NCBI GenBank assembly: GCA_016713735.1
Contig: JADJOP010000043.1
Span: forward strand, 124,001 to 188,000
Origin: Bryobacterales bacterium
Lineage (GTDB): Bacteria > Acidobacteriota > Terriglobia > Bryobacterales > Bryobacteraceae
Length of the DNA: 64,000 nt
Reading direction: 5' to 3'
Shown here: piece by piece, positions 39,535 through 48,472 of the stretch
Layout of the letters: each line of letters begins with the position of its first letter
How positions within the stretch are numbered: position 1 is the first letter of the stretch
Translations under genes and position numbers: made by a program
Notes under the pieces: generated by a model
What the model was told of the DNA's origin: nothing
What the model saw: the letters and a program-made list of their open reading frames with translations, nothing else
Database searches by the model: none

Positions 39535-40606
39535 ATGTGGACCCGCCGTAGCCTTCTCGCCTCGCTCCCCGCCGCCGCTCTCGCCCAATCGCTGCCCAAC
39601 CAGCGCGGCCTGAAACGCAAGATCGCCGAGCACGATCCCGCCAACACCAAGCTCTCCACCGCATGCCCATCAAGAACATGACCGATGAGGACCTGCTCTT
39701 CCTCCAGCAACTCGGCCTGCGCTGGGCCCGCATCGAGTTCGGTTCCGACGCGCCCTTCGAATTCATGCGCGACACCCAGGCTCGCCTCCGCCGCTTCGGC
39801 ATGGAGATCTACTCCGGCGTCGACTACACCTACCGCGAACTCGATCTCCAACTCGGCCGCCCGAACCGCGACCTGTGGATCGAGAAGTTCTGCCGCTTCG
39901 TGCGCGACTGGCTGCCTCGGCATCCTCCGTCGCCAACATCGACTGGCACCCCGCCAACACCTACACCACCTCCATCGTCGAGTCGCCGCGCAAATACAAG
40001 GCCCGCGAGTTCTCCGTTGATGACTTCCGCAATAAGGTAGAAAAGCAGGCCTTCGACCGCGAGTACTCCGCCGACGACATCTGGGCCACCTACACCTACT
40101 TCATGAAGGCCGTCCTGCCCGTGGCCGAAAAGGCCGGCGTCCGCCTCGCCTTGCATCCCGACGATCCGCCGCTGGCCAAGATGAACGGCGTGGCCAAGCT
40201 GTTTGTCCACTACGACGGCTACGCCCGCGCCGAGAAGATCGCCGCCGGATCGAAGGCCTTCGCCCTCACCTTTTGCGTCGGCACCTGGATGGAAGGCGGC
40301 GCCGCCATGGGCAAGGATGTCTTCCAAATGATCGAGGACTTCGGCGCCCGCGGCAAGATCGCCGACGTCCACTTCCGCAACGTCAGCTCCCCGCTGCCCC
40401 GCTTCGTCGAAACCTTCACCGACGACGGCTACGTCGACATGTACGAGGTGATGAAGACCCTGCGCAAGGTGAAGTTCAACGGCACCGTCGTCCCTGACCA
40501 CGTCCCCGAATTCGCCGGCGACAAAGGCATCCGCCGCGCCGGCACCGCTTACTGCATCGCCTACATGCGCAGCCTTCTCCGCCGCGCCAATGAAGAGGTG
40601 GGCTGA
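39535..40606 (+). CDS. mannonate dehydratase/sugar isomerase-like TIM barrel, frameshifted
   Basis: About 355 residues of a UxuA-like or sugar phosphate isomerase/epimerase-like TIM barrel. The start MWTRRSLLASLPAAALAQ looks like a short Tat/Sec leader. Frame breaks at about 39660 and 39917, each repaired by one added base, give STAMPIKNMTDEDL and FVRDLAASASSVANIDWHPA. The UxuA-type stretches EYSADDIWATYTYFMKAVLP, KAGVRLALHPDDPP and ADVHFRNVSSPLPRF are intact and probably carry the metal ligands (H, D, H). A paralogue lies at 47221. Likely acts in uronate or mannonate breakdown, though the leader suggests an exported location. Confidence 0.78.
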
Positions 40607-40615
40607 GCCCGGCGC

Positions 40616-40969
40616 ATGACTGACCGAGTCCACTTCGAACACGCCGACCCCATCCTTCGCGTCGAAGACATGGCCCGCTCGCTTGCCTTCTACTGCGGCC
40701 GCCTCGGCTTTCTCAACGCCGACTGGGGCGGCGACGATTTCACCTGCATCACTCGCGACGGCGCCACCATCTACCTCTGCCGGGGCGATCAAGGCCGCGG
40801 CCATGCCTGGGTCTGGATCGGCGTCTCCCATGCCCGCCGCCTTCACGATGAGCTTGCCGCCACCGGCCTCCCCATCCGTATGCCGCCCACCAACTACCCC
40901 TGGGCTCTCGAGTTCCACCTGGAGGACCCCGACGGCAACGTCCTCCGCCTCGGCTCCGAACCCGAATGA
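40616..40969 (+). CDS. VOC family (glyoxalase/dioxygenase-like) protein
   Basis: 117-residue single VOC domain of two beta-alpha-beta-beta-beta modules: ILRVEDMARSLAFYCGRLGF in the first and LEFHLEDPDGNVLRLGSEPE in the second. Histidine/glutamate metal ligands (H of GHAWVWIG, E of LEFHLEDPDGN) are plausible. The stop overlaps the next start by 4 bases (ATGA), so it is translated with the BNR_4 protein. Function is unassigned; bleomycin-type resistance or a small lyase are alternatives. Confidence 0.85.
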   Translation: MTDRVHFEHADPILRVEDMARSLAFYCGRLGFLNADWGGDDFTCITRDGATIYLCRGDQGRGHAWVWIGVSHARRLHDELAATGLPIRMPPTNYPWALEFHLEDPDGNVLRLGSEPE

Positions 40970-42390
40970 GCCACAATAGCGGTGTGCTCCGCCGCCAGTT
41001 GCTTCTTGCCGCCCTCGCTCCCACCGCGCACAGTGAACCTCTGCCGCGCGACACCGGCTATCGCGGCATCTGGTATTTCAACCAGCCCTCAAAAGACCAG
41101 TACGTCTACAAATACTCCGGCGGCTTTGCCACCTATCCGCAGCAGCACGCCCCCATCGCCATCCATGCCCCCGCCGTCCGCAAGACCTTCTTCGTCTACG
41201 GCGGCACCACTGCCACCGCCGCCGCGCCCGAAAAGCAGCAACTGCTGCACATGATCTCCTACTACGATCACGCCACCGGCACCGTCCCGCGCCCCGTCGT
41301 CCTGATGAACAAGGAGACCGAGGACGCCCACGACAATCCCGTTCTCTCCATCGACGCCGAAGGCTACCTCTGGATCTTCTCGCCCGCTCACGGCGTCTCG
41401 CGCCCCGCCTTCCTCCACCGCAGCCGCAAGCCCTACTCCATCGACGAATTCGAGCAGGTGTGGAAAACCAACTGGTCCTACCCGCAGCCCTGGTACATCC
41501 CCGGCGAAGGCTTCCTCTTCCTCCACACGCGCTACATGCAAGTGCCCGGCACCAAAACCATGGGCCGCGCCCTGCATTGGATGACCAGCCGCGATGGCCG
41601 CAAATGGTCCGACCCCAGCCTCCTCGCCTTCGCCCAAATGGGCCACTACCAGATCTCCTGGCCACGAGGCAATCGCGTCGCCACGGCCTTCGACATCCAC
41701 CCCACGCCCACCGGCCTCAACACCCGCACCAACATCTACTACCTCGAAACGCCCGACCTCGGCCGCACCTGGTTCACCGTCGACGGCACCCAGGTGCGCC
41801 CGCCCGTCCGCTGGGACGAACACCCCTCGCTCGTGCGCGACTTCCGCAAAGACGGCCTGCTCGTCTACCTCAAGGACCTGCAGTTTGATTCCGAAGGCCG
41901 CCCCATCATCGCCTTCCTCTCCGGCCGCGGTTACCAGTCCGGCCCCGCCAACGGCTCGCGTACGCTTTGGACCGCCCACTGGAACGGCGGCGCCTGGGAA
42001 TACTCGCGCATCACCACCACCGATCACAACTACGATCACGGCTCGCTCTACGTCGTGAGCGATCAGCACTACCGCTACACCGCGCCCACCGGCCCCGGCC
42101 CGCAACGCCACGGCACCGGCGGCGAAATCGAAACCTGGGAGACCTTCAACGCCGGCGCCGACTGGCAGCTCACCTACCAGCACACGCGCAACTCGACCTA
42201 CAACCACACCTACGTGCGCCGCCCGCTGGACTATCACCCCGACTTCTGCGCCTTCTGGGCCGACGGCAACGCCTTCGCGCCCTCGCCCTCCCGGCTCTAC
42301 TTCGCCAACACGCGCGGCGAGGTCTACCAACTGCCGGAAACCATGTCCTCGGACCAGGCCCGCCCGGTCCTGATCAAAGCCCAACCGTAA
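40966..42390 (+). CDS. secreted BNR_4-type repeat protein
   Basis: 474-residue secreted beta-propeller of the BNR_4 type, related to rhamnogalacturonan/ulvan lyase-like and putative neuraminidase proteins. The leader is MSHNSGVLRRQLLLAALAP. Typical stretches are FVYGGTTATAAAPEKQQLLH, HDNPVLSIDAEGYLWIFSPA and SHGVSRPAFLHR-like blocks, then KTMGRALHWMTSRDGRKWSD. The pattern of HDNP and DAxGxLW near the N terminus is characteristic. It sits between the VOC and cupin genes in a same-strand run (40616-42826) and probably contributes to polysaccharide breakdown. Confidence 0.8.
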   Translation: MSHNSGVLRRQLLLAALAPTAHSEPLPRDTGYRGIWYFNQPSKDQYVYKYSGGFATYPQQHAPIAIHAPAVRKTFFVYGGTTATAAAPEKQQLLHMISYYDHATGTVPRPVVLMNKETEDAHDNPVLSIDAEGYLWIFSPAHGVSRPAFLHRSRKPYSIDEFEQVWKTNWSYPQPWYIPGEGFLFLHTRYMQVPGTKTMGRALHWMTSRDGRKWSDPSLLAFAQMGHYQISWPRGNRVATAFDIHPTPTGLNTRTNIYYLETPDLGRTWFTVDGTQVRPPVRWDEHPSLVRDFRKDGLLVYLKDLQFDSEGRPIIAFLSGRGYQSGPANGSRTLWTAHWNGGAWEYSRITTTDHNYDHGSLYVVSDQHYRYTAPTGPGPQRHGTGGEIETWETFNAGADWQLTYQHTRNSTYNHTYVRRPLDYHPDFCAFWADGNAFAPSPSRLYFANTRGEVYQLPETMSSDQARPVLIKAQP

Positions 42391-42400
42391 GGATTCCGCA

Positions 42401-42826
42401 ATGAACATCCCCCGCCGTGAACTCGCCGCCCTGCTGCCGCTGCTCGCCGCCCACGCCGCGCAGGCGCAAGCGAAAACGCTCCCCACGAAGACCTTCCGCC
42501 ACGAAGATCTCCCCGTTCGCGACAACCCCAACGGCAACAAGAGCCGCGCCATCTTCGACGGCGAAACCCACGGCGCCTACCCCATCGAGATGCACGAAAC
42601 CGAACTCGCCCCCGGCAACGCTCCACACGCGCCGCACAAACACGAGCACGTCGAACTCCTCATGGTGCGCGAAGGCACCGTCGAGGTGACCATCGACGGC
42701 CACGCGACTGTCCTCGGCCCCGGCTCGGTAGCCTATGTCGCCTCCAACGCCTTCCACGGATGGAAAAACGTCGGCACCACGCGAGCGGCCTACTTCGTGA
42801 TGGCTTTGGGGCGCAAGCGGGCGTAG
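42401..42826 (+). CDS. secreted cupin-domain protein
   Basis: 141-residue single-cupin protein with a leader MNIPRRELAALLPLLAAHAAQAQA. Cupin motif 1 is HAPHKHEHVELLMVREGTVE, giving H, H and E metal ligands; motif 2 is PGSVAYVASNAFHGWKNVG, giving the last histidine. Such exported cupins often bind sugar acids or assist uronate breakdown (KdgF-like), which would suit the neighbours. Same strand and 10 bases after the BNR_4 gene. Confidence 0.83.
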   Translation: MNIPRRELAALLPLLAAHAAQAQAKTLPTKTFRHEDLPVRDNPNGNKSRAIFDGETHGAYPIEMHETELAPGNAPHAPHKHEHVELLMVREGTVEVTIDGHATVLGPGSVAYVASNAFHGWKNVGTTRAAYFVMALGRKRA

Positions 42827-42830
42827 CGCC

Positions 42831-43844
42831 ATGAGGCGGCTCTTCCCCAAGAGCTACAAGCGCTGGAATCGCGAGCGCCGCCGTGCGCTCGGTGAGCGGT
42901 TCCTGCGGGTGATCGGTGTATCCGACCTCGATGCGGCACGCGCCATTCTGCTCAACTCGTCGCAGTCCGAGCATGCACGCTGCCTCGCCGCGCGGGCACT
43001 GGGACTGCTCGGAGGCAAAGAAGTGCTCGACGTGCTCCGCGCGGTGAACCCACGGGACGAGTCCGCGTTGGCATCAGCCTGCATCCACGCCATGGCGGAC
43101 TGGGTGCGCCGGGGCTTCGCTGACATTTCCGCTCAGGATCGCGACAAAGCACTCTTGGAGATCGAAAACGCCGGACGCCCCTCACAACAGCAGTTGATTG
43201 CTTGGCTGCGCGACCGCACATTACCGGTTGAGAAACGAATCGCCGCGGCTGAAATCCTCGGCGGACTGCGCTGTCGCGAGGCCGTCCCCGCCCTTTGTGA
43301 AGCACTTGCCGAGGGTGAGCCGAACCTCATTTGGAGGTGTGGACACCCGCTCCGGGACATGCAATGCCGGTCGGCAACGAAACCGCTGATCGCAATCGCG
43401 AAGGGGAATCATCCACTGCTCGCTCGGCAAGAGGCGATCCAGACTTTGTGGTTCCTGCGCGATGCCCGCGCCGAGTCGGCACTGATTCGCATCTCGCGCT
43501 CCATCGATACTGAAGAGGAGTACACGAGGGATCGCGCCACCGAGGCTCTTGGCTCCACCAACCACCGCCTTGCTTCGCAGCGCACGATCGCCGACCGCCT
43601 CTTCGATCCTTCAGTTTCTGTTCGCTACTCGGCCCTCTGCGCCTGCCCCAGCTACCAACCGCTACCCGACTTCCTGCGCCGCGCGCTTGAGGCCAAGCTC
43701 CAAGATCCGGATCGCGTGGATGAGCATCGCGTCATCGCCGAGGAGGCAGCGAACATCCTGGCCGACTCCTCGCTCGTGCACCCTACTGCCGCGAGCGCTG
43801 AGCCAGGTAATGCTGATCCAGCGCCTGGCGCACAAGCGACTTGA
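42831..43844 (+). CDS. HEAT-repeat protein
   Basis: 337-residue all-helical protein of HEAT/PBS-lyase-like repeats: SEHARCLAARALGLLGGKEVL, EKRIAAAEILGGLRCREAVP and ARQEAIQTLWFLRDARAESAL are successive repeats, each ending in a short helix with alternating A/L pattern. It has no signal peptide and begins with a basic segment (MRRLFPKSYKRWNRERRR). Base composition is less GC-rich than its neighbours, and its 3' end overlaps the convergent BrnA gene by 62 bases, so it may have arrived with that module. A function is not recognised; HEAT proteins serve as scaffolds. Confidence 0.75.
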   Translation: MRRLFPKSYKRWNRERRRALGERFLRVIGVSDLDAARAILLNSSQSEHARCLAARALGLLGGKEVLDVLRAVNPRDESALASACIHAMADWVRRGFADISAQDRDKALLEIENAGRPSQQQLIAWLRDRTLPVEKRIAAAEILGGLRCREAVPALCEALAEGEPNLIWRCGHPLRDMQCRSATKPLIAIAKGNHPLLARQEAIQTLWFLRDARAESALIRISRSIDTEEEYTRDRATEALGSTNHRLASQRTIADRLFDPSVSVRYSALCACPSYQPLPDFLRRALEAKLQDPDRVDEHRVIAEEAANILADSSLVHPTAASAEPGNADPAPGAQAT

Positions 43845-44052
43845 TCACCGCCTGCCGGCTGATGTTCATCTCTCGCGCCGCGCGGTCCAATTCTTCCAAC
43901 ATGCCGGCGGTCAAGTCCACGTTCACCCGCTGGATTGGCTGCACCATGCGCCCCTTCCCCTGGAAGTGGCCCGACACGTCCTCGCCGCGCTCGGCCTTGC
44001 GCGCAATCGATTCGGCGGAAACCGGCTTGGCGGCGCTACGAGTTTTCTTCAT
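43783..44052 (-). CDS. brnA: BrnA-like ribbon-helix-helix antitoxin
   Basis: 89-residue antitoxin. The C-terminal half is a CopG/BrnA ribbon-helix-helix DNA-binding domain (QRVNVDLTAGMLEELDRAAR then EMNISRQAVIKSLVRQAL). The N-terminal half (SAESIARKAERGEDVSGHF) is the toxin-binding part. It overlaps the BrnT-like toxin frame by 17 bases, in the usual toxin-first order. It would bind the inverted repeat at 44317-44337 and repress the operon. Confidence 0.82.
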   Translation of the reverse strand: MKKTRSAAKPVSAESIARKAERGEDVSGHFQGKGRMVQPIQRVNVDLTAGMLEELDRAAREMNISRQAVIKSLVRQALDQHYLAQRSRQ

Positions 44053-44313
44053 ACAGGCGCACCTCCTCCTTCGTCGATCGCCACAGCGTCACCATGTGGA
44101 TGTACTCCCCCTCGGCATCCTCGCGAAATTCGAAGATCACGGAGTAGAGCCGGCCCTTCACCCACCCAATCGCCAGGTACTGCTCGGGAACCTCTGTCCG
44201 CTGGTCCTGCCAGTAGGGCGGGTAAATAACTCCCGCGCCTCTTCAAACCCGATGCCCCGGCGCGGGTTCTTCCGCAGCCTCTCGCTCTTGGCCGGGTCGA
44301 AACGGAACCGCAT
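44036..44313 (-). CDS. brnT: BrnT-like RNase toxin, frameshifted
   Basis: About 92-residue RelE-fold ribonuclease toxin. The start MRFRFDPAKSERLRKNPRRG is read in one frame and the rest in another: WQDQRTEVPEQYLAIGWVKG, RLYSVIFEFREDAEGEYIHM and VTLWRSTKEEVRLYEENS. The break is at the short GGG run 44217-44219; one added base joins ELFTR to PYWQDQR. The layout (R/E/Y-rich strand pattern, AIGWVKGRLYSVIF) matches BrnT. Either the deletion is a sequencing error, or the toxin has been inactivated while the antitoxin is kept. A toxin reading frame this short is not listed by simple start-to-stop scanning. Confidence 0.72.
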
Positions 44314-44316
44314 GCT

Positions 44317-44337
44317 GTGGTATACCTCTTATACCAC
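44317..44337. promoter_or_regulatory. palindromic operator upstream of brnT
   Basis: Perfect inverted repeat GTGGTATA, five-base spacer CCTCT, TATACCAC, placed three bases ahead of the brnT start. On the coding strand the spacer reads AGAGG and is likely the ribosome binding site. A ribbon-helix-helix antitoxin dimer pair would be expected to bind such a site, so this is the probable autoregulatory operator. Confidence 0.65.
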
Positions 44338-44342
44338 TTCCG

Positions 44343-45951
44343 TTACCCCACCTCCACCCGCACCTTCACCACCGAAGCCGCCGGCATCGTCAATCGCAAC
44401 GTGCCGCCGCCCACCGATACCGCCATCTCCACCGGCTTCACCGCCGACGGTGCGGCAAACGTATTGTGCGCCTGCATCGACGCCCCCGCGAGCACGGTGG
44501 CCTTCGCGCTCTTCACGCTCGCCCCATGCAGGGTCACCGACGTCTCCAGCGTCTCGTTGTGGCTGTTGTTCACCGCCGACAGCGTCACCACGTTGCCGTT
44601 CTTCGACGCCGAACCCGCCAGCCGCACCACCGACTGTCCCTTGCTATCCACCGTGAAGTCCACGCGCGGCGCGGCGAACTCGCTGCGCACGGCCTGTCCC
44701 TTGTGGTGGTCCTTGTACATGTCGAACACGTGGTAGGTCGGCGTGACGCAGAACTTGTCGCCATCGGCCAGAAACAGCGTCTGAATGCAATTCACCAACT
44801 GCGCCACGTTGGCCATGGCGATCTTGTCCGCATGTCGGTGGAAGGTGTCGAGCGTCATGCCCGCAATCAGCGCATCGCGCATCGTCGGCACACTGCCAAA
44901 CAGGTGATGCGGCGCCACAGCGGTCGTGTCGTTGTGCCAGGCGCCCCACTCGTCTATTGCCAGTTTCACGCGATGCTCGCGGTCGATTTCACCCATCGCG
45001 CCCCAATGCCGCGTAATCAACTCCTCGATGCGGCTGGCGCGTTCCAGCAGTTCGTAGAAATCCTGCACGGTGTAGTCGAGCGAATCGCCCTTGCCCGTGC
45101 GCCCGCAATAGTAGTGCAGTCCCCACCCCCACACACTCCGCAGCATCCCCGGACTCTTGCGCGCCATCTGTTCAAAGAACCCGTGCGTCCAGTTGTAGTC
45201 GGCCCCGTTCGGCCCGGCCGCGATCATCGCCAGCGGCGTGCCGTAGTTCGGCGTCCACGCCGTGAACTTGCGGAACTCCACCGAGTATTCCTCCGGCGTC
45301 AGGTTGCCGCCGCAACCCCAACTCTCATTGCCCACGCCCCAGAAGCGCACATTCCACGGCTCCGGATCGCCCCATGCCGCGCGCCGTTCGGCCAGTGTCC
45401 CCGCGCCCTTCGGCGAATTGCAGTACTCCACCCAATCGTAAAAATCCCGCGCCGGCAGGCTGCGCACGTTGGCCGCCAGGTACGGCTCGCTGCCGGTCTC
45501 TTTGCAGAAGCCGCAGAAACTCATTCGTGCCGAAAGCATTCGGATCGCTGCGTGACACGTGGTTGTCGGGCAGCTTGCGCAGGATGCCGGAGTTCGCCCA
45601 GAAGTTGTTCTTCCGCGGCCTCGTATTGCGCGGGCCGACGCCGTCGCGCCAGTCATAGCTATCGGCAAAGCAGCCGCCGGGGTAGCGGATCACCGTCGGC
45701 CCCAGCGCCTTCATGGCGTCGATGAGCGACTTGCGCAAACCGCGCACGTTGGGGATCTTCGACTCTTCGCCCACCCAGATGCCGTCATACACGACGCCCC
45801 CCAGGTGCTCGACGAAATGCCCGTGCAGCAGCGGGCTGACCGTGCCGATGGGCTCATTCAGGAAGACCCGGATGTCACCCTGGGCGGCATAGGAGGAGCG
45901 GGGCGCGAGCGCACCGGCGGCGACGGAGGCGAGAAAGTGGCGGCGTTGCAT
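44343..45951 (-). CDS. alpha-N-arabinofuranosidase (GH51-like), frameshifted
   Basis: About 535 residues: signal peptide MQRRHFLASVAAGALAPRSS, a TIM barrel and a C-terminal beta-sandwich. N-terminal GH51 stretches are LLHGHFVEHLGGVVYDGIWV and PTVIRYPGGCFADSYDW. The acid/base glutamate is in WGVGNESWGCGG and the nucleophile in LAIDEWGAWHND. A single extra base near 45517 splits the gene: removing it joins NEFLR to FCKETGSEPYLAANV. It releases arabinofuranose from arabinoxylan or arabinan. Immediately beyond its stop lies the BrnT operator region. Confidence 0.88.
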
Positions 45952-46106
45952 GGATGCTATTCCACCACAAAATCGCGTCGCGCGCGAGAGCGCTTACATT
46001 CACTCGGGGAAGGGCCTTCCCGCGCCCGGCGCTATACCGTGCGCACCGCCTCTCCGCGCCCGCCGCCAAGCCGCGCGCGCCGCCTTTCGCGCCCCCACAC
46101 CGCCGC

Positions 46107-47105
46107 CTACCGCTCAAAGAACGGGAACAGCCGCCGCATCTCCGCCTCATCCGGCTGCCGCCCGTACTCGCACACCTCAAACGCCTGCGCGTACTTCACC
46201 TGCCCCGCGCGGGCCTGCCCGTAGAACTTCGTGAGCGCCGCGCGGTAGTTGTTCGCTTGAGCCGCATAGCGTCCGGCCAGGCTCTTGCGCACCGCTTCGC
46301 GCCGCTGCGTACGGCCCGGCTCGGTCGCCGGAAACAGGCTCGCATCGCCGCTGGCTCCGCCTTCGTGAATCTGCGACTCCATCGCCAGCAGCGCGTCGAG
46401 CGTCTTGTCCATCACCTCGTCGATGGCCACGGCCACGTCGGCGCGGAACGGGTTCGGGCGCTGGAAGCGGTCCGGCGCATAGAGGAACACCGGGTTCTTC
46501 TGCAACGGCTTCACATCGGGCGCAAAGAACGGCACGGTCACCATGAAGGCCGAATCCTGCACCAGGATCGACGTGTAGCGATGGTCGGGATGATAGTCGT
46601 TCGGCCGGTTCGTGATCACCACGTCGGCGTTCCATTCCCGAATCAACCGCGTGATCATCCGCCGCGTTTCCAGCGTCGGCATGATCTCGCCGTCGTGAAT
46701 GTCGAGCACCTCAACCGTGACGCCCAACCGCCGCGCCACCTCTTTCACCTCCGCCAGCCGCCGCAGCGCCAGCGGACCGCCCGCTTCGCGCCAGTGGCCG
46801 ATGTCGCCATTCGTGGTCGAGACGAGTTTCACGTGGTGCCCCGCCGCGGCCCACTTCATGGCCACACCCGCGCCGCGATACTCGGCATCATCCGGATGCG
46901 CGCCGAAGACGATCACGCGCAGTTTGCCGTCGTTGGCCGGAGGCGTGGCCGCCTGCACCAGCAACGCCGGGCCGGCACTCGGAGCCGCGCCCGCGATGGC
47001 CGCCGAGATCGACGGCAGCTTGCCGCTGGCCATCGTGCCGATGGTGAATGCCGCCAGCACCAGCGCCGCCAGCAGAAGAGGAGACAGGATGAGTTTGCTT
47101 CGCAT
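46107..47105 (-). CDS. PIG-L/LmbE family deacetylase
   Basis: 332-residue zinc deacetylase of the LmbE/PIG-L family. The start at ATG 47105 gives a membrane leader (KLILSPLLLAALVLAAFTIG) rather than the longer upstream frame. The signature is VIVFGAHPDDAEYRGAG, giving His and Asp zinc ligands and the catalytic Asp, with the third ligand in DYHPDHRYTSILV. It probably removes N-acetyl groups from a sugar; substrate unknown. It is divergent from the UxuA-like gene at 47221 with 115 bases between, holding at least the promoter regions of both. The 155 bases after its stop (45952-46106) hold nothing recognised. Confidence 0.87.
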   Translation of the reverse strand: MRSKLILSPLLLAALVLAAFTIGTMASGKLPSISAAIAGAAPSAGPALLVQAATPPANDGKLRVIVFGAHPDDAEYRGAGVAMKWAAAGHHVKLVSTTNGDIGHWREAGGPLALRRLAEVKEVARRLGVTVEVLDIHDGEIMPTLETRRMITRLIREWNADVVITNRPNDYHPDHRYTSILVQDSAFMVTVPFFAPDVKPLQKNPVFLYAPDRFQRPNPFRADVAVAIDEVMDKTLDALLAMESQIHEGGASGDASLFPATEPGRTQRREAVRKSLAGRYAAQANNYRAALTKFYGQARAGQVKYAQAFEVCEYGRQPDEAEMRRLFPFFER

Positions 47106-47220
47106 AGTGGCCTCATCATAGCCCGCTGCCGTCACCGATGCACCTGTCGACTGCCGGGCATATACTCTCTTCCAGCCGGGCGCTCCAAGCCCGAGCCCGC
47201 GCCCGTGGAGGCCACTCACC

Positions 47221-48381
47221 ATGAAGATCACCCGTCGAACCCTCGCTGAAATCGCCGGAGCCGGAGCCATGGCTTCGGCCGCCCTGCCGCCCGCCGAAGC
47301 CGCTCAAGTTCCCGCCCCACCCAAAGAAGGACCCAACACTCCGAAAATCGCCCTCGGCATGTTCGATGGCGGCCGCGACCCCGCCACCGGCCCGCGCCGC
47401 ATCAAGCAGCTCGGCGTGAACCATGTGCTCAGCGGCGGCGGCCGCACGCCCTGGACCGTCGAGAGCCTCACCAAGCAAATGGACCCCTGGAAGGCCGCCG
47501 GCATCACTGTCGGCAACCTCATGATCGGCCTCTCGCGCGACATCCTCTACGGCAAACCCGGCAACAAGCGCGACCAGGACATCGAAGACATCAAGCAATC
47601 CATCATCGCCGCCGGCAAGGTGGGCCTGCCCGTCGTCGAATACAACTTCTACGCCCACCGCGCCATGGAAGGCTACTTCGAGGAGATCGACAAGGAGCGC
47701 GGCGAGTCCGGTTGGACCGGCTTCGATTTCGAACTCGTTCAGTCCGCCAAGCAGCGCTACCCCGGCCGCCCCGAAGAGCTCGGCATGAAGTTCAAGGACC
47801 TCCCGCCGCTGCCCGACATCGGCGCGCACACCCTTGACCAGATGTGGGCCAACATCACCTACTTCCTCAAGGCCGTCATCCCCACCGCCGAAAAGGCCGG
47901 CGTGCGCCTCGCCCTCCACCCCAACGATCCGCCTGCCCCCATCAGCCGCGGCTCGCAACAAATCATGGCCACCCTCGCCGGTTGGAAGAAACTCATCTCC
48001 ATAGTCGACAGCCCCGCCAACGGCATCACCTACGACTGCGGCGTCACCCGCGAGTTGGGCGAAGACCCCATCGCCGTCTGCCGCTACTTCGGCTCGCGCG
48101 ACCGCATCAACCACGTCCACTTCCGCAACGTCCTCGTCATGAAGCCATACGAGCGCTACACCGAGGTCTGGATCGACGAAGGCCTCAACAACATGTTCGC
48201 CGTCATGAAGGAGCTGCTGAAGCACAAGTACACGCGCCAAATCTACCCCGAGCATCCGCGCCGCCTCGATTACGACACCGAGCGCGGCCCCCTCGGCGGC
48301 TACCCCGGCGGCGGCTCCTACGCCGCCATCTCCTACAACGTCGGCTACACGCGCGCCATGCTGCAGGCGGCCATGAGCTAG
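47221..48381 (+). CDS. mannonate dehydratase-like TIM barrel with Tat leader
   Basis: 386-residue UxuA-like protein, GGAGG ribosome binding site before the ATG. It begins MKITRRTLAEIAGAGAMASA, a Tat-like leader. UxuA-type features: VVEYNFYAHRAMEGYFEEID, WANITYFLKAVIPTAEKAG, VRLALHPNDPPAP and NHVHFRNVLVMKPYERYTEV, where His and Cys/Asp residues normally hold the metal. It is a paralogue of the gene at 39535, sharing the HP(D/N)DPP motif. Acts probably in removal of water from mannonate or a related aldonate; export is unusual for that role. Confidence 0.8.
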   Translation: MKITRRTLAEIAGAGAMASAALPPAEAAQVPAPPKEGPNTPKIALGMFDGGRDPATGPRRIKQLGVNHVLSGGGRTPWTVESLTKQMDPWKAAGITVGNLMIGLSRDILYGKPGNKRDQDIEDIKQSIIAAGKVGLPVVEYNFYAHRAMEGYFEEIDKERGESGWTGFDFELVQSAKQRYPGRPEELGMKFKDLPPLPDIGAHTLDQMWANITYFLKAVIPTAEKAGVRLALHPNDPPAPISRGSQQIMATLAGWKKLISIVDSPANGITYDCGVTRELGEDPIAVCRYFGSRDRINHVHFRNVLVMKPYERYTEVWIDEGLNNMFAVMKELLKHKYTRQIYPEHPRRLDYDTERGPLGGYPGGGSYAAISYNVGYTRAMLQAAMS

Positions 48382-48472
48382 CGCCCGGCCGACGGTGCGG
48401 CTATGCTGGTGGCGCAGCCGTTTTTGCGCGGCCCTCTGGCTCTTCCGTGCGCATGGCGGCAAGGAGGCACCC

